From JAVVHH01 sp963835135 (GTDB taxonomy: Bacteria > Pseudomonadota > Alphaproteobacteria > Acetobacterales > Acetobacteraceae), in assembly GCA_963835135.1 (NCBI GenBank), contig CAWIEF010000004.1:1-64000 (forward strand): a DNA stretch of 64,000 nt, read 5' to 3'. This document shows positions 53,487 to 63,007 of the stretch, in pieces; the stretch's first letter is position 1; each line of letters opens with the position of its first letter. Position numbers and translations under genes: made by a program. Under the pieces are notes generated by a model that was not told the DNA's origin, did not search any database, and saw nothing but the letters and a program-made list of their open reading frames with translations.

Positions 53487-54932
53487 ATGAGAACGTCCAT
53501 GCCGCTCCGCTTTCTCGCCGCCGTCCTCCCCCTGCTCGCGCTCTGCGCCGCCGCATCCGCGCAACCCAGGATAGGCGACCCGCCGGAGGCCTCCAACATG
53601 CGTCTCGTCGGCGCCGACGGCCTGCAGGCCCGCAGCGCCTACCAGCCCACCATCCACCACCAGGGTGACCGCTGGATCGCCTATATCGGTCATCACGGCG
53701 GCAGCGACGACATCCCCAACCCGGTCAACTCCCTGACCGGCCAGGCCGAACCGAACGGCACCTCCATCGTCGACGTCACCGACCCGGCGCATCCCCGCTA
53801 CCTGCGCCACATCCCCGGCCAGCCCGGCACCTACGAAGCGGGCGGCGCCCAGATGGTCCGCGTGTGCGACGGATCGGCGCTGCCCAAGGGCGACAAGTCC
53901 GCCGTCTACATGCTGCGCACCTTCGGCAGCGAAGCCCACGAGATCTGGAACGTCGCCGACCCGGAAAATCCCGTGCTGGTGACCCGCATCGCCGGCCTGA
54001 AGGACACGCATAAGAGCTGGTGGGAGTGCGACACCGGCATCGCCTACCTCGTTTCGGGCAACCCCGACTGGCGGATCCGCCGCATGACGCAGGTCTACGA
54101 CCTCGGCGACCCCGCCCACCCCGTCAAGATCCGCGATTTCGGCCTGCCCGGGCAGGAACCGGGCGCGACCGGCGCGGTGCCGACCGAGTTGCACGGCATG
54201 ATCTCCACCGGGCCGCAAGGCAACCGGATCTTCTTCGGCTACGGCACCGACAAGGGCGGCATGATGCAGATCGTCGACCGCGACAAGCTCCTGCACGGCC
54301 CGGCCGAGCCCACGCCCGAGAACCTTCGCTCCCCCGAAGTGGCGCGGCTCTATATGTCCGCGCTCAACGGCGCGCACACGACCTTCCCCATGCTCGGCAT
54401 GCCGATCGCCGAATTCGCCCAGGACAAGGAGGGCAGCCAGCGCGACATCGTCATGTTCGTCGACGAGGCGATCCAGAACGAATGCGGCGAGGCCCGCCAG
54501 ATGGTCTGGTTCGCCGACATCAGCGTGGAGAACCGCCCGATGATGGTCTCCAACTACACCGTCCCGGAAGCCAGCGGCAATTTCTGCAGCCGCGGTGGTC
54601 GTTTCGGCTCGCACTCCTCCAACGAGAGCATGGATCCCGTCTTCTACAAGAAGATGGCCTTCATCAGCTTCTTCAACGCCGGCGTGCGCGCGCTCGACGT
54701 GCGCGACCCCTATCACCCCAAGGAGGTCGGCTACTTTATCCCGTCCATCACCGCGGCCACCGATAAGCGCTGCATCCAGGTGGACGGCAGTCCGCGCTGC
54801 AAGGTCGCGATCCAGACCAACAACGTCGAGACCGACAGCCGCGGCTACATCTACATCGTCGACCGCGCCAACACCGGCCTGCATATCCTCGAGCTGACCG
54901 GCCCGGCGCGCGCGGTGGCCGGGCTGCCGTAG
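53487..54932 (+). CDS. Exported LVIVD-repeat beta-propeller-like protein
   Basis: A 481-residue exported protein with signal peptide about 1-26 (ending ASA). The body has repeated LVIVD-type units (SIVDVTDPAHPRYLR, VYDLGDPAHPVKIRD, ALDVRDPYHPKEVGY and YIVDRANTGLHILE), which build a propeller-like fold. Such proteins have no assigned reaction. ATG 53487 is chosen; ATG 53499 would also keep the signal peptide. No strong ribosome site is seen. It is divergent from the SDR across the operator and followed 3 bp later by a small exported protein. A paralogue lies at 58.1 kb. Confidence 0.82.
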   Translation: MRTSMPLRFLAAVLPLLALCAAASAQPRIGDPPEASNMRLVGADGLQARSAYQPTIHHQGDRWIAYIGHHGGSDDIPNPVNSLTGQAEPNGTSIVDVTDPAHPRYLRHIPGQPGTYEAGGAQMVRVCDGSALPKGDKSAVYMLRTFGSEAHEIWNVADPENPVLVTRIAGLKDTHKSWWECDTGIAYLVSGNPDWRIRRMTQVYDLGDPAHPVKIRDFGLPGQEPGATGAVPTELHGMISTGPQGNRIFFGYGTDKGGMMQIVDRDKLLHGPAEPTPENLRSPEVARLYMSALNGAHTTFPMLGMPIAEFAQDKEGSQRDIVMFVDEAIQNECGEARQMVWFADISVENRPMMVSNYTVPEASGNFCSRGGRFGSHSSNESMDPVFYKKMAFISFFNAGVRALDVRDPYHPKEVGYFIPSITAATDKRCIQVDGSPRCKVAIQTNNVETDSRGYIYIVDRANTGLHILELTGPARAVAGLP

Positions 54933-54935
54933 GCG

Positions 54936-55475
54936 ATGGCGGCGCGGCTGCCGTTCATCGCCGTGGCCGCGCTCGCCACGATGCTTACCGCCTCGGCCGC
55001 GGTGCCCCCTGCCTCGACCGCCTGGCGGGCCGTCGCCTGGCCGTTTCCTCGCGATGCCTGGCCGGCCGGCATCGCCTTCGAGTGCGCGCCGGCGACGTGC
55101 GGCGCTCCCGTCCGGCTTTATATCCGGCCCAAGCGCGGCTTCTGCGCCAATTGCGACACCGGCGTGACCAGCGATGCGGAAGTCGATGGCGTGGCCGATC
55201 TCGACATGGTCGCCGCCGATTTCACGCCGCTTGCGTCCGGCGAACCGCTCGCGGTCGGTGACATGGCCGGCCGCCAGCGCGCCTATACGCTGCTGCTGCC
55301 CCACGGCCGGCGCTCCCCCGCGCTCGGCATGGCCATGACCCGGCGCAAGCAATGCGACCTCGTCGTCGCGGTCGCCGAGGGCGCCGTGACCAGTCGGGCC
55401 AGGAACGCCATCGCCACCCTACTCGCCTCAGGCCGCGTGACGCCCTGGATCGGCCGCGCACTCGATGGCCGTTAG
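54936..55475 (+). CDS. Small exported protein, unknown function
   Basis: A 179-residue protein with signal peptide (1-22). The mature part contains a four-cysteine pattern (FECAPATCGAP, then GFCANCDTG) that could form disulfides or bind metal, and a C-terminal helical half. No family is recognised. It starts 3 bp after the LVIVD gene, so the two are one transcript and probably act together outside the cytoplasm. Confidence 0.7.
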   Translation: MAARLPFIAVAALATMLTASAAVPPASTAWRAVAWPFPRDAWPAGIAFECAPATCGAPVRLYIRPKRGFCANCDTGVTSDAEVDGVADLDMVAADFTPLASGEPLAVGDMAGRQRAYTLLLPHGRRSPALGMAMTRRKQCDLVVAVAEGAVTSRARNAIATLLASGRVTPWIGRALDGR

Positions 55476-55484
55476 CGGGCCTGT

Positions 55485-56318
55485 TCAGCCCGCGAACATC
55501 AAACCCAGCGCGTCGTGGTCCGTCAGGAACGCTGGCGGCGCGGCAGCCACCGCGCGCAACGAACGGGCGAACTCGATGGCCCCCATCGGTCGCCCATACA
55601 CGTGGGCGTGCACGGTCACGTCCAAGCAGGCTGGGCGGGGGCGCAGGATCGGCCAGCCGTCCAGGATGCGCTGCAACGTCCGCGTATAGGCCTCGGGCTC
55701 GTTGCCGTAGCGGACACTCATCGGCATGTCGTTCACCTCCATCGTGAACGGCACGGCGGTGACCGGTCCCGAAGCGGTCTGCACCACCCGCGGCAGGTCC
55801 TCGTCGAAGAAGTCGCTATGCCAGGCGAGCCCTGCTTCCCCCAGCAGTTCGGTCGTGCGCGCGCTCGGCGTGCAGCGCGGGCTGATCCACCCCCGCGGAC
55901 GCATGCCGCCCGCCTCCAGCACGTCGAGGCAGCGATGCAGGTCGGCACGCTCCTCGACCTCGCTCTGCGTGGCCGGGATGATGTGCTGGGACCACCCATG
56001 AGCGGCAAGCGTGTGGCCGGCGCCCACGATCGACCGCATCAGGTCTGGATATTGCTCGGCTAACACGCCGCTCACATAGAAAACCGCCCGCACCCGCTCG
56101 GCCGCCAGCACGTCCAGCAGCCGCCAGGCGCCCGCTTTGGCGCCATACTCGGCCCAGGACCGCCCCTGCAAATCGAGCGTCCCCGCCTTCAGCACGTTGC
56201 CCATCGGCCCGACGCCCGGCGCCGCCCCCTCGCTCCAGCCCTCGAGCATGACGCTGACCGATACCGCCAGCGTCCGTCCCTCCGGCCACCCGGCCGGCAG
56301 CGTCGTCATATCGCTCAT
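55485..56318 (-). CDS. Polysaccharide-deacetylase-family hydrolase (PuuE-like)
   Basis: A 277-residue NodB-fold hydrolase without a signal peptide. The family order is visible: an N-terminal strand (RTLAVSVSVMLEGWS), RAVFYVSGVLAEQYPDL, HTLAAHGWSQH (metal His pair), and RGWISPRCTPS. Cytoplasmic members such as PuuE act on allantoin-type amides rather than polysaccharide, which fits the catabolic setting. It is the last gene of the minus-strand ABC operon and overlaps the amidohydrolase gene by four bases. Confidence 0.87.
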   Translation of the reverse strand: MSDMTTLPAGWPEGRTLAVSVSVMLEGWSEGAAPGVGPMGNVLKAGTLDLQGRSWAEYGAKAGAWRLLDVLAAERVRAVFYVSGVLAEQYPDLMRSIVGAGHTLAAHGWSQHIIPATQSEVEERADLHRCLDVLEAGGMRPRGWISPRCTPSARTTELLGEAGLAWHSDFFDEDLPRVVQTASGPVTAVPFTMEVNDMPMSVRYGNEPEAYTRTLQRILDGWPILRPRPACLDVTVHAHVYGRPMGAIEFARSLRAVAAAPPAFLTDHDALGLMFAG

Positions 56319-57406
56319 TCGAAGTGCGCCAAGATTGCCTTCGCGTTCAGCCGCTCGATCCGCGCCAGCGCTGGAGCGTCCAATCCGAACGCGCGCAGGC
56401 CGTTGGCGGTGTCGAGCGGAGAGGCCGCCGGGAAGTCCGACCCGAACACGATGTGATCGACCGGCATCAGCTTCGTCAGCGATGGCATGGTGTATTGGTT
56501 CCAGGCCTGCGCGGTATCGAAATACAGCCTTTGGATGAGCGGCACGGCCCCGCCGGGCTCCGCCCGCATGAGCTCGGGGTCGCCGCCGGCCATGCGCGCG
56601 AAGCGGAACGTCAAGAACGGCACCGCGCCGCCGCCGTGGGAGAAGATGAAACGGATGTCCGGGAAGCGGATCGTCGTGTGGCTCGTCAGCAGGCTGGCGA
56701 TCGTGCGCGACGTCTCCGTCCCATACTCCACGACCACGTCCGGCACGCCGGGTATGACGTTGGAGCAGCAGGCCGGCTGCAGCGGATGCACGAACACCGC
56801 TGCACGACGGCGGTTCAGCTCCTCCATGACCGGAACGAAGGCCGGGTCGCCGAGATATTTGGTGCCGTAGCTCGTCATCATCCCGACGCCCTGCGCCTTC
56901 AGCACATCCATGCCGTAGGCGATCTCGGCCAAACTGTTGTCGACGTCCGGCAGCGGCAGCGTGGTGAACATGCCGAAACGCCCGTTGTGATCGGCCACCA
57001 GACGCGCCTGGTAGTCGTTGCAGTCGCGGGCGAGCGCACGGGCTGCGTCGTAGTCGCCGAAGAACACGCCCGGATCGCTGGTCGAGACCACGGCGGTGGC
57101 GACCCCTGCCGCATCCATCGCGTCCAGCGACTTCTGCACCGTCCAGCCCATGTTGAACGTCTGGTTGGTCCGCCGACCCTTCATCATCGCGAGGAGGGCA
57201 GGGGACGTATAGTGATGGTGCACGTCAATGCGCGCGGCCGCCTCGGTCGCACCCTGCGCGCGAGCCCGCCCGGCCGAAGCCGCCAGTCCTGCCGCCGCCC
57301 CGCGCAGCAGCGAGCGGCGGCCCAGCCCTGACGCATGCAGGCTGCAGCCGCAGGGCGGCGAAACCGGGCCGCGATCGACCCGGTCACACTGGATGAGCAT
57401 ACCCAT
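56315..57406 (-). CDS. Amidohydrolase-2 family enzyme with Tat-like leader
   Basis: A 363-residue TIM-barrel enzyme. A twin-arginine motif (GRRSLLRGAAAG, about residue 29) precedes the metal site RIDVHHHYTSPA. Later elements FVHPLQPACC, FIFSHGGGAVPFL and FGSDFPAASPLD match the decarboxylase/hydrolase group (ACMSD-like). The long N-terminus before the RR could mean a later start, although ATG 57406 is the first. It overlaps the GntR gene by 23 bp. Part of the ABC operon; the substrate is unknown. Confidence 0.85.
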   Translation of the reverse strand: MGMLIQCDRVDRGPVSPPCGCSLHASGLGRRSLLRGAAAGLAASAGRARAQGATEAAARIDVHHHYTSPALLAMMKGRRTNQTFNMGWTVQKSLDAMDAAGVATAVVSTSDPGVFFGDYDAARALARDCNDYQARLVADHNGRFGMFTTLPLPDVDNSLAEIAYGMDVLKAQGVGMMTSYGTKYLGDPAFVPVMEELNRRRAAVFVHPLQPACCSNVIPGVPDVVVEYGTETSRTIASLLTSHTTIRFPDIRFIFSHGGGAVPFLTFRFARMAGGDPELMRAEPGGAVPLIQRLYFDTAQAWNQYTMPSLTKLMPVDHIVFGSDFPAASPLDTANGLRAFGLDAPALARIERLNAKAILAHFE

Positions 57407-58076
57407 CTCCCTCGTTTGGCGCGGCTCTCACGCGCTCGAGCACGAACCCGGCCGTGCGCTGGTAATGCGCCTCCAAGCGGGTCACGGCGGTCTCGGCGTC
57501 GCCGGCCAGCGCCGCATCGAGGATGTCGTTATGTTCGCGCGCCACGTCGCGCTTCGGAAACGCCGTCGACATGGCCTGGCGCCGATACCGCACCGCATGA
57601 TCCGAAAGCTGGCCGCAGAACGTCACCAGCCAATGCGACGCGCACGAGGCCAGCAGCGCCATGTGGAAGCGGCGGTGGATGTCCTCCCACGCCGGGTTCT
57701 CCACGAACGCGTTGGGGTCGAGCGAGCGCGGCGTCGCCGACAGATCCTGCCACGCCTGGCGCAGCGTCGCCTCCCACCCTGGCGTCCGGCGCCCGACCGC
57801 CTCGCGCAGCGCGATCGCCTCCACCCAACAGCGCGTCTGCGTCAGGTGCTCCAACTCCCGCTCATCGAGTGCGGCGACGGTGAAGCCGTGCTGCTCGCGC
57901 CGCAGCACCAGTCCCTCCGAGACCAGTTGGTTCAGCGCCTCGCGCATCGGCGTGCTGGTGACGCCATACCGCTCGCAGAGCGCCTGGATACGCAGCTTGC
58001 CGCCGGGCGGTAGCTCGACCGCGAGGATGTCGTTACGAAGCTGGGTGTAGACTCGGCGCGAGATCGTCCCTGTCAC
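57384..58076 (-). CDS. GntR-family regulator, FadR (FCD) type
   Basis: A 230-residue regulator. The winged helix is clear (VYTQLRNDILAVELPPGGKLRI, ERYGVTSTPMREALNQLVSEGLV, in part), followed by an FCD ligand domain with metal-type residues (FHMALLASCASHWL and REHNDILDAALAGD). GTG 58076 overlaps the stop of the LVIVD gene upstream (GTGA). Lying within the operon, it probably controls that operon in response to a carboxylate or sugar-acid-like ligand. Confidence 0.9.
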   Translation of the reverse strand: MTGTISRRVYTQLRNDILAVELPPGGKLRIQALCERYGVTSTPMREALNQLVSEGLVLRREQHGFTVAALDERELEHLTQTRCWVEAIALREAVGRRTPGWEATLRQAWQDLSATPRSLDPNAFVENPAWEDIHRRFHMALLASCASHWLVTFCGQLSDHAVRYRRQAMSTAFPKRDVAREHNDILDAALAGDAETAVTRLEAHYQRTAGFVLERVRAAPNEGDGYAHPV

Positions 58077-59311
58077 GACGTCACGCCCGGGCCCGAAAAC
58101 TCCATCACCGACAGCCCCGCATTCGTGTCGGTAACGAATAGCAGGCCCTCCGTCGTGGCCAGCACGTCGCAGGACTGCGTAGCCAGCGCCGCGCCAGGCC
58201 GGATATCGACCAGCCGGGTCGGCGCATTGGGCACGCAGTACCCCACCTCGCGCGGCTGGAACGGATTGGACAGGTCGAACACGCGAACCCCTGCATTGTG
58301 CCACGTAGCGAATACCAGCGTCTCGCTCTGCAGCGTTCCGGGGCGGTTCTCGTGCAGGTTATGCGGCCCGAACTTGCCGCCCCGCGCGCAGTAATCGGCC
58401 TCCGCCGGCTGCGGTAGCGTGGCGAACGGCACCGGATTGGCCGGGTCGCGCACGTCCATCACCCAGGCATGCGCCAGCCCGTTCGCGCAGTTGTTGCTGG
58501 TCGCCTCGTCCGCCAACAGCAGCAAGCCGTGCCCGGGCAGCGGCAGCGGGGTATGGGAGCCGCCGGCGAACGGCGGCGACAGCACGCGATGCGACAGCAG
58601 GCGAGGGGCCACCGGATCGGACAGGTCGTGCAGTGTCACACCGCCATCGCGCCAGGCGGCATAGCCCCGATCGCCGGCGACGATCATGTGGTGCAGCGCC
58701 CACCGTTTCCCCGCCGGCCAAGTCGGGGCCTCGCCGGCCGCCCGGTCCATTCCCGGCAACGCCCAGCGGCCGACCAGTTGCGGTTTTGCCGGGTTGGCGA
58801 TGTCGAAGATGGCCAGGACGTGGTCCGTAAAGCCGTCGAAATGACAGGACGCATAGGCGTAACGGCCGCCCACCCACCAAATCCGGTGCAGCCCAACGCC
58901 CTCGACAGGGCAGAAGCCGATCTCGCGCGGCGCCGCCGGATCGCACAGGTCGAACACGCGCAGCCCGGCGGTGAACTCCCGCTCCCGCCGCGTGAAGCTG
59001 TCGGCCAACGGCGCGGTGAAGTAGTCCGCCTGGTGGCCGTAGCGCTGCATGGCCCAGATGTTGGCCGAGTTGGTGGCCAGCAGCAGCCCGTCATGCACCT
59101 GGATGTGGTGCGACCGCGTGTTCGGCGGGCATGCGACGAAGCCGACTGTGCAGGGCGCGCGCGGCTCGCGGACATCCAACACGCTGAACCCGTCGCTGAA
59201 CATGTGGCCCACATAGGCATGCCCCGCGTGCAGCATCACCTGCACGCCGTCGGGCCGGCCCCCCATGTCCGAGTGGCCGATGACCCGCAGGTTGTCGCTG
59301 GCTGCGATCAC
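58073..59311 (-). CDS. LVIVD-repeat protein without signal peptide
   Basis: A 412-residue protein with the same repeat type as the exported one at 53.5 kb (SVLDVREPRAPCTVGF, RVFDLCDPAAPREIGFC, AIFDIANPAKPQLVGRW, VFDLSNPFQPREVGYC). It starts MIAASDNLRVIGHSD with no signal sequence, so it should be cytoplasmic unless the start lies elsewhere. Four-base overlaps at both ends place it firmly between the sugar-type binding protein and the GntR regulator. Function unknown; a propeller scaffold or lyase/isomerase is possible. Confidence 0.82.
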   Translation of the reverse strand: MIAASDNLRVIGHSDMGGRPDGVQVMLHAGHAYVGHMFSDGFSVLDVREPRAPCTVGFVACPPNTRSHHIQVHDGLLLATNSANIWAMQRYGHQADYFTAPLADSFTRREREFTAGLRVFDLCDPAAPREIGFCPVEGVGLHRIWWVGGRYAYASCHFDGFTDHVLAIFDIANPAKPQLVGRWALPGMDRAAGEAPTWPAGKRWALHHMIVAGDRGYAAWRDGGVTLHDLSDPVAPRLLSHRVLSPPFAGGSHTPLPLPGHGLLLLADEATSNNCANGLAHAWVMDVRDPANPVPFATLPQPAEADYCARGGKFGPHNLHENRPGTLQSETLVFATWHNAGVRVFDLSNPFQPREVGYCVPNAPTRLVDIRPGAALATQSCDVLATTEGLLFVTDTNAGLSVMEFSGPGVTS

Positions 59312-60405
59312 TTGCCCCAGATCGCCCTGTAGTGGTCGCGGTAGCCGTTATCCGGGTCGAAGCGGTTGTTGGCGCCGCCATCCTGGCCGACGTTGTCGTG
59401 CGTGACGAGATGCACCGCCGTCACGTAGCCGCTCCAGGGGGAGCCGGCGAAGGCGCGGTTCAGCTCGTCGACCGCCATCCAGCCCTGAAGGTTCAGCGGC
59501 TCGGGCACCGTGGCGGCCTGGTATTGCCCCGCCTTGATACGGCCATAGGCGGACACGCTGCCGTCCCCGCCCGACACCAGCAGCGGCGGCCCCTCCGGCC
59601 CGGCGCCGGCCGCGCGGAGGGCGGGGATCGCGAAGTCGAAATACAGGTCGTTGATCGCCAGCATCCACGTCAGCTTGCCCGAGAAACGCTGCATCAGCGA
59701 CGAGGTGAGCGGGGTGACGCGGGTGGACGTCTCCACGATCGGGATGACGTCGAACGACAGCACCGCGCAGCCGGTGCACGCCTCGATCCGTTGCCGCATC
59801 AGGTCGCCCTTCAGGCGGCCGATCAGCGTCTCGCTATTGCGCATGATGGCGACCTGCGCGTGACCCTCCGACTTGGCGATCACATAGTCGGCCGCCGTCA
59901 TCGCGATCTGTTCCGGCGGCGTGGTGATGTTGGCGAACACGGCCGGGCTCTCGATGGGCCCGGGCTTCGGGCTGGAGTGCCAACCCACGACCTTGATGCC
60001 GAGCTCGGTCGCGCGCTGGATCGTCGCACGCTGGCCGGCGGCGTCGATCGTGCCGAGGACGATGCCGTCCGGACGCAACGCCACCGCCTGCCCAATGGCC
60101 GCGGTCTGCTGCGGCACGGAGCCCTGGCCGTCGATGACCTTGAGCGTCCAGCCAATGGCCGCCGCGGCCTCCTCGACGCCGGCGCCGACGCCGAGCGCGC
60201 CGCCATTCCGCTGGTCGGCCGAGATATAAATGATGGTCTTGCCGGGCTGCGCCTGCGGCCCCGCCGTCGGGCCATCCCAGCGGCTGGCCGGAGCGGCGGC
60301 CGACGCGACCGTCTCGCGCGCAGCCGCCAGTGCATCCTGCGCCCGCGCCGGCATCGACAAGGCCGCCGTCGCGAACAGGGCCGCGTAGAAGGAATGTCGT
60401 CTCAT
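59308..60405 (-). CDS. Ribose-type ABC transporter solute-binding protein
   Basis: A 365-residue periplasmic receptor of the type I fold. Signal peptide 1-22 (ending ARA), then KTIIYISADQRNGGALGVGAGVEEAA, ALRPDGIVLGTID, and ALRAAGAGPEGPPLLVSGGDGS, the usual hinge and ligand-binding strands of sugar receptors. It follows the permease by one base and precedes the LVIVD gene. Its ligand is probably a sugar, polyol or similar polar compound. Confidence 0.88.
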   Translation of the reverse strand: MRRHSFYAALFATAALSMPARAQDALAAARETVASAAAPASRWDGPTAGPQAQPGKTIIYISADQRNGGALGVGAGVEEAAAAIGWTLKVIDGQGSVPQQTAAIGQAVALRPDGIVLGTIDAAGQRATIQRATELGIKVVGWHSSPKPGPIESPAVFANITTPPEQIAMTAADYVIAKSEGHAQVAIMRNSETLIGRLKGDLMRQRIEACTGCAVLSFDVIPIVETSTRVTPLTSSLMQRFSGKLTWMLAINDLYFDFAIPALRAAGAGPEGPPLLVSGGDGSVSAYGRIKAGQYQAATVPEPLNLQGWMAVDELNRAFAGSPWSGYVTAVHLVTHDNVGQDGGANNRFDPDNGYRDHYRAIWGK

Positions 60406-60406
60406 G

Positions 60407-61424
60407 TCACGCTGCCTTGTTGATGGTTTCGGTTTGCGCGGCCGCCCCTGCGGTCCCGCGCGAGACTCGCATCCGTCGCCGCGCGGCCCAGCCCGCCATG
60501 CCGACGGCGATGATCAGCGTGCAGCCATTGAACAGCGGCTCGACATAGAAGGCGCCGCCCATCTGCTGGATGCCGGAGATGCCCACCGCCAGGATCAGCA
60601 CCGCGACCACGGTGCCCCACACGTTCACCCGGCCCGGCCGCACCGTCGTCGCTCCCAGCAGCGCGCCCACGAAGGCCGGCAGCAGGAACTCCTGCCCCAC
60701 ATTGCTCTGGCCAACCTGGATGCGCGCGGCCAGCAGCAGCGAGGCGGCCGCGGCGATGACGCCCGAGACGCAGAAGGCGCCAATCACGTAGCGGTTGACC
60801 CGGATGCCGGTCAGCTCCGCCGTGCGCTCGTTCGCGCCGATCACGTAGAGGTAGCGGCCCACCGGCAGGAACTCGAACGCGATCCACATCACCGCCGCAA
60901 GCGCGAGCAGCAGCACGGCCGGCAGCGGGATGCCGAGCACCCGCGTGCTGTCGAGCGCCACGAAGCCGGCGCGGAATCTCGCCGATGATCTGCTCGCCGC
61001 CGGTGTACCAGCCCGCCAGACCGTAGGCGACCGTGCCGACCCCGAGCGTGGCGATGAAGCTGTCGATCTTGGCGAACCGCACGAGCACGCCGTTCAGCAG
61101 CCCGATGCACAAGCCAATCCCGAGCACCAGCAGGCATACGGGCGGCCAGGCCATGCCGCCCACCATCAGCCCGATCGCCAGCGAGTGCAGCAGGCTGACC
61201 ATGAAGCCCACCGACAAGTCGAACTGGTTGGCCGAAATGACCGTCATCTCCGCCAGCGCCAGGAACGCCACGATCGACTTGTCGGACAAGATCGACTGCG
61301 CCGTCAGCATGGAGGGGAATGTCCGCGGCAGCAGGACCGAGAACAGCACGATCAGCGCCATCGTCAGCAGCAGCAGCGCGTGGTTGGCCACCAGCTTGAA
61401 AGCGGTTCCGCGGGCTTCAGCCAT
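60407..61424 (-). pseudogene. Ribose-type ABC permease (RbsC-like) with a frameshift
   Basis: Two frames give one permease of about 340 residues. The first (from ATG 61424) has LSDKSIVAFLALAEMTVI and LNGVLVRFAKIDSFIATLGVGTVAYG, and leaves frame near 60972-60980 after GEIP. The second continues AGFVALDSTRVLGIPLP, VGRYLYVIGANERTAELTGI and the last helices to TGA 60407. All expected membrane segments are present. The ATPase and binding protein on either side are intact, so a sequencing indel is at least as likely as a real lesion. Its start overlaps the ATPase stop by 8 bp. Confidence 0.8.
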
Positions 61425-62925
61425 GGATGACGTCCTCGATTCGAGCCGGGATGCTGCCGCCGCACGCGCCGATCAGCCCGGCCGGTGTCAGCTGCTCGCC
61501 CGCCAATGCGCCGGCCAGCCGCCCCCGGTCGAAGATCAGCGCGCGGTGGCAGATCGCGGCGATCTCTTCGAAATCGGTCGAGACGACGATCACCGCCCCG
61601 CCGGCCGCGACGTGCCGGTCGAGCAGCGCGTAAATGTCGGCCTTGGCACCCACGTCGACCCCCATCGTCGGCTCCTCCAGCACCAGCACCGCGATGCCGC
61701 CGCCCAGCCAGCGGGAAAGCACGACCTTCTGCTGGTTGCCGCCGCTAAACGTGGCGATAGCCGGCTCCGTCAGCAGCGGGCGCGCGCCAACGGCGCGCAA
61801 GCGCGTGAGCGCCTGCCCGGCCTCGGTCGTCTCCGTCAGGGGCGACAGCACTCCGCGCCGCTCGACGGCCGGGTTGACGAACAGGTTCTCGCGGACCGCC
61901 AGCGGCATGGCCAGGCTTTCCTCCTGCCGCTTGCTCGAAACGAACGCGATCCCGAGGCGGACCGCGTCGGCCGGCGTGCGAGGATCGATCGGCCGGCCAC
62001 GAAGCTGAAGCGTTCCCCCGGCGCGCTCGAGGATGCCGCAGATGGCGCGGCCCAGCGGCTCCTGCCCGGCGCCCCGCAGCCCGGCGAACCCGACGATCTC
62101 GCCCGGCCGCACCGCAAAGCTGATCGGCCCCGCATCCTCGGTGACGACGTCGTCGCCGGCCAGCAGCGCCGTCGCCACGTCCACCGGTCGGCGGCGCGCG
62201 AGCCCGAGCGGCGTGCGGCCGACGATCAACTCAACCAGTTCGCCCGGCGTCGTATCGGCAACGGCCCGCGTCGCGACCCGGCGGCCGTCACGCATCACCG
62301 TCACCCGGTCGGCGATGCGGAACACCTCGTCCAAGCGATGGCTGACATACACCATGCCACCGCCGGCCGCGCGCAGCCGCTCCAGCACGGCGAACAGACG
62401 TCCGACCTCGGCCGCGGGCAGGCTGGCGGTCGGTTCGTCGAGCACGATCGCCTCGGCCGCCGTGGCCAGCGCCCGGGCGATCGCGACGACGGACTTGTCC
62501 GTGCGGGACAGGTCGGCGACCGCAGTCGCCGGGTCAATCGGGCAGCCGACTTGGGCCAGCGCGCGCTGGGCCTGAGCGGTCACCGCGGGCCAATCGACCA
62601 GGCGCAGGCGCGTGCGCGGGTAGCCGGCCGCCAGGGCGATGTTCTCCGCCACGCTCATCCACTCGACCAGCCCGAGATCCTGATGAATGAACGCGACCGG
62701 CAGCCGGTCCGACGTCGGATCGACGACCATGCCCCGCACCCGGACCTCGCCGGCATCGGCGCGGTGGATCCCGGCGAGCACCTTGATGAGGGTCGACTTC
62801 CCCGCCCCGTTGCCACCCAGCAGGGCGTGCACCTCGCCAGGCCGCACGTCGAACTCGACCCCGTCCACCGCGCGCGTGCCGCCGAAGGCTTTGACGATGC
62901 CCGACATGCCGATGATGGGCTGCAC
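61417..62925 (-). CDS. Ribose-type ABC transporter ATP-binding protein (RbsA-like)
   Basis: A 502-residue double-domain ATPase. The first domain has Walker A GGNGAGKS and Walker B AIVLDEPTASLP. Its signature is reduced to LSRTDKS, as in many sugar ATPases of this group. The second has the signature FSGGNQQKVVLSRWL and VLVLEEPTMGVD but no Walker A lysine, the usual asymmetry. GTG 62925 has GGGGGAGG upstream and fits the family start better than ATG 62964. First transporter gene of the operon, 82 bp after the MBL gene. Confidence 0.92.
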   Translation of the reverse strand: MQPIIGMSGIVKAFGGTRAVDGVEFDVRPGEVHALLGGNGAGKSTLIKVLAGIHRADAGEVRVRGMVVDPTSDRLPVAFIHQDLGLVEWMSVAENIALAAGYPRTRLRLVDWPAVTAQAQRALAQVGCPIDPATAVADLSRTDKSVVAIARALATAAEAIVLDEPTASLPAAEVGRLFAVLERLRAAGGGMVYVSHRLDEVFRIADRVTVMRDGRRVATRAVADTTPGELVELIVGRTPLGLARRRPVDVATALLAGDDVVTEDAGPISFAVRPGEIVGFAGLRGAGQEPLGRAICGILERAGGTLQLRGRPIDPRTPADAVRLGIAFVSSKRQEESLAMPLAVRENLFVNPAVERRGVLSPLTETTEAGQALTRLRAVGARPLLTEPAIATFSGGNQQKVVLSRWLGGGIAVLVLEEPTMGVDVGAKADIYALLDRHVAAGGAVIVVSTDFEEIAAICHRALIFDRGRLAGALAGEQLTPAGLIGACGGSIPARIEDVIHG

Positions 62926-63007
62926 GAAATCCTCCCCCGGGCCGTGTTGCAGCCTTGGCGGCACGCTGGGCGAATTTCAAACCGACATCAAGGACTATGC
63001 ATTTTCC

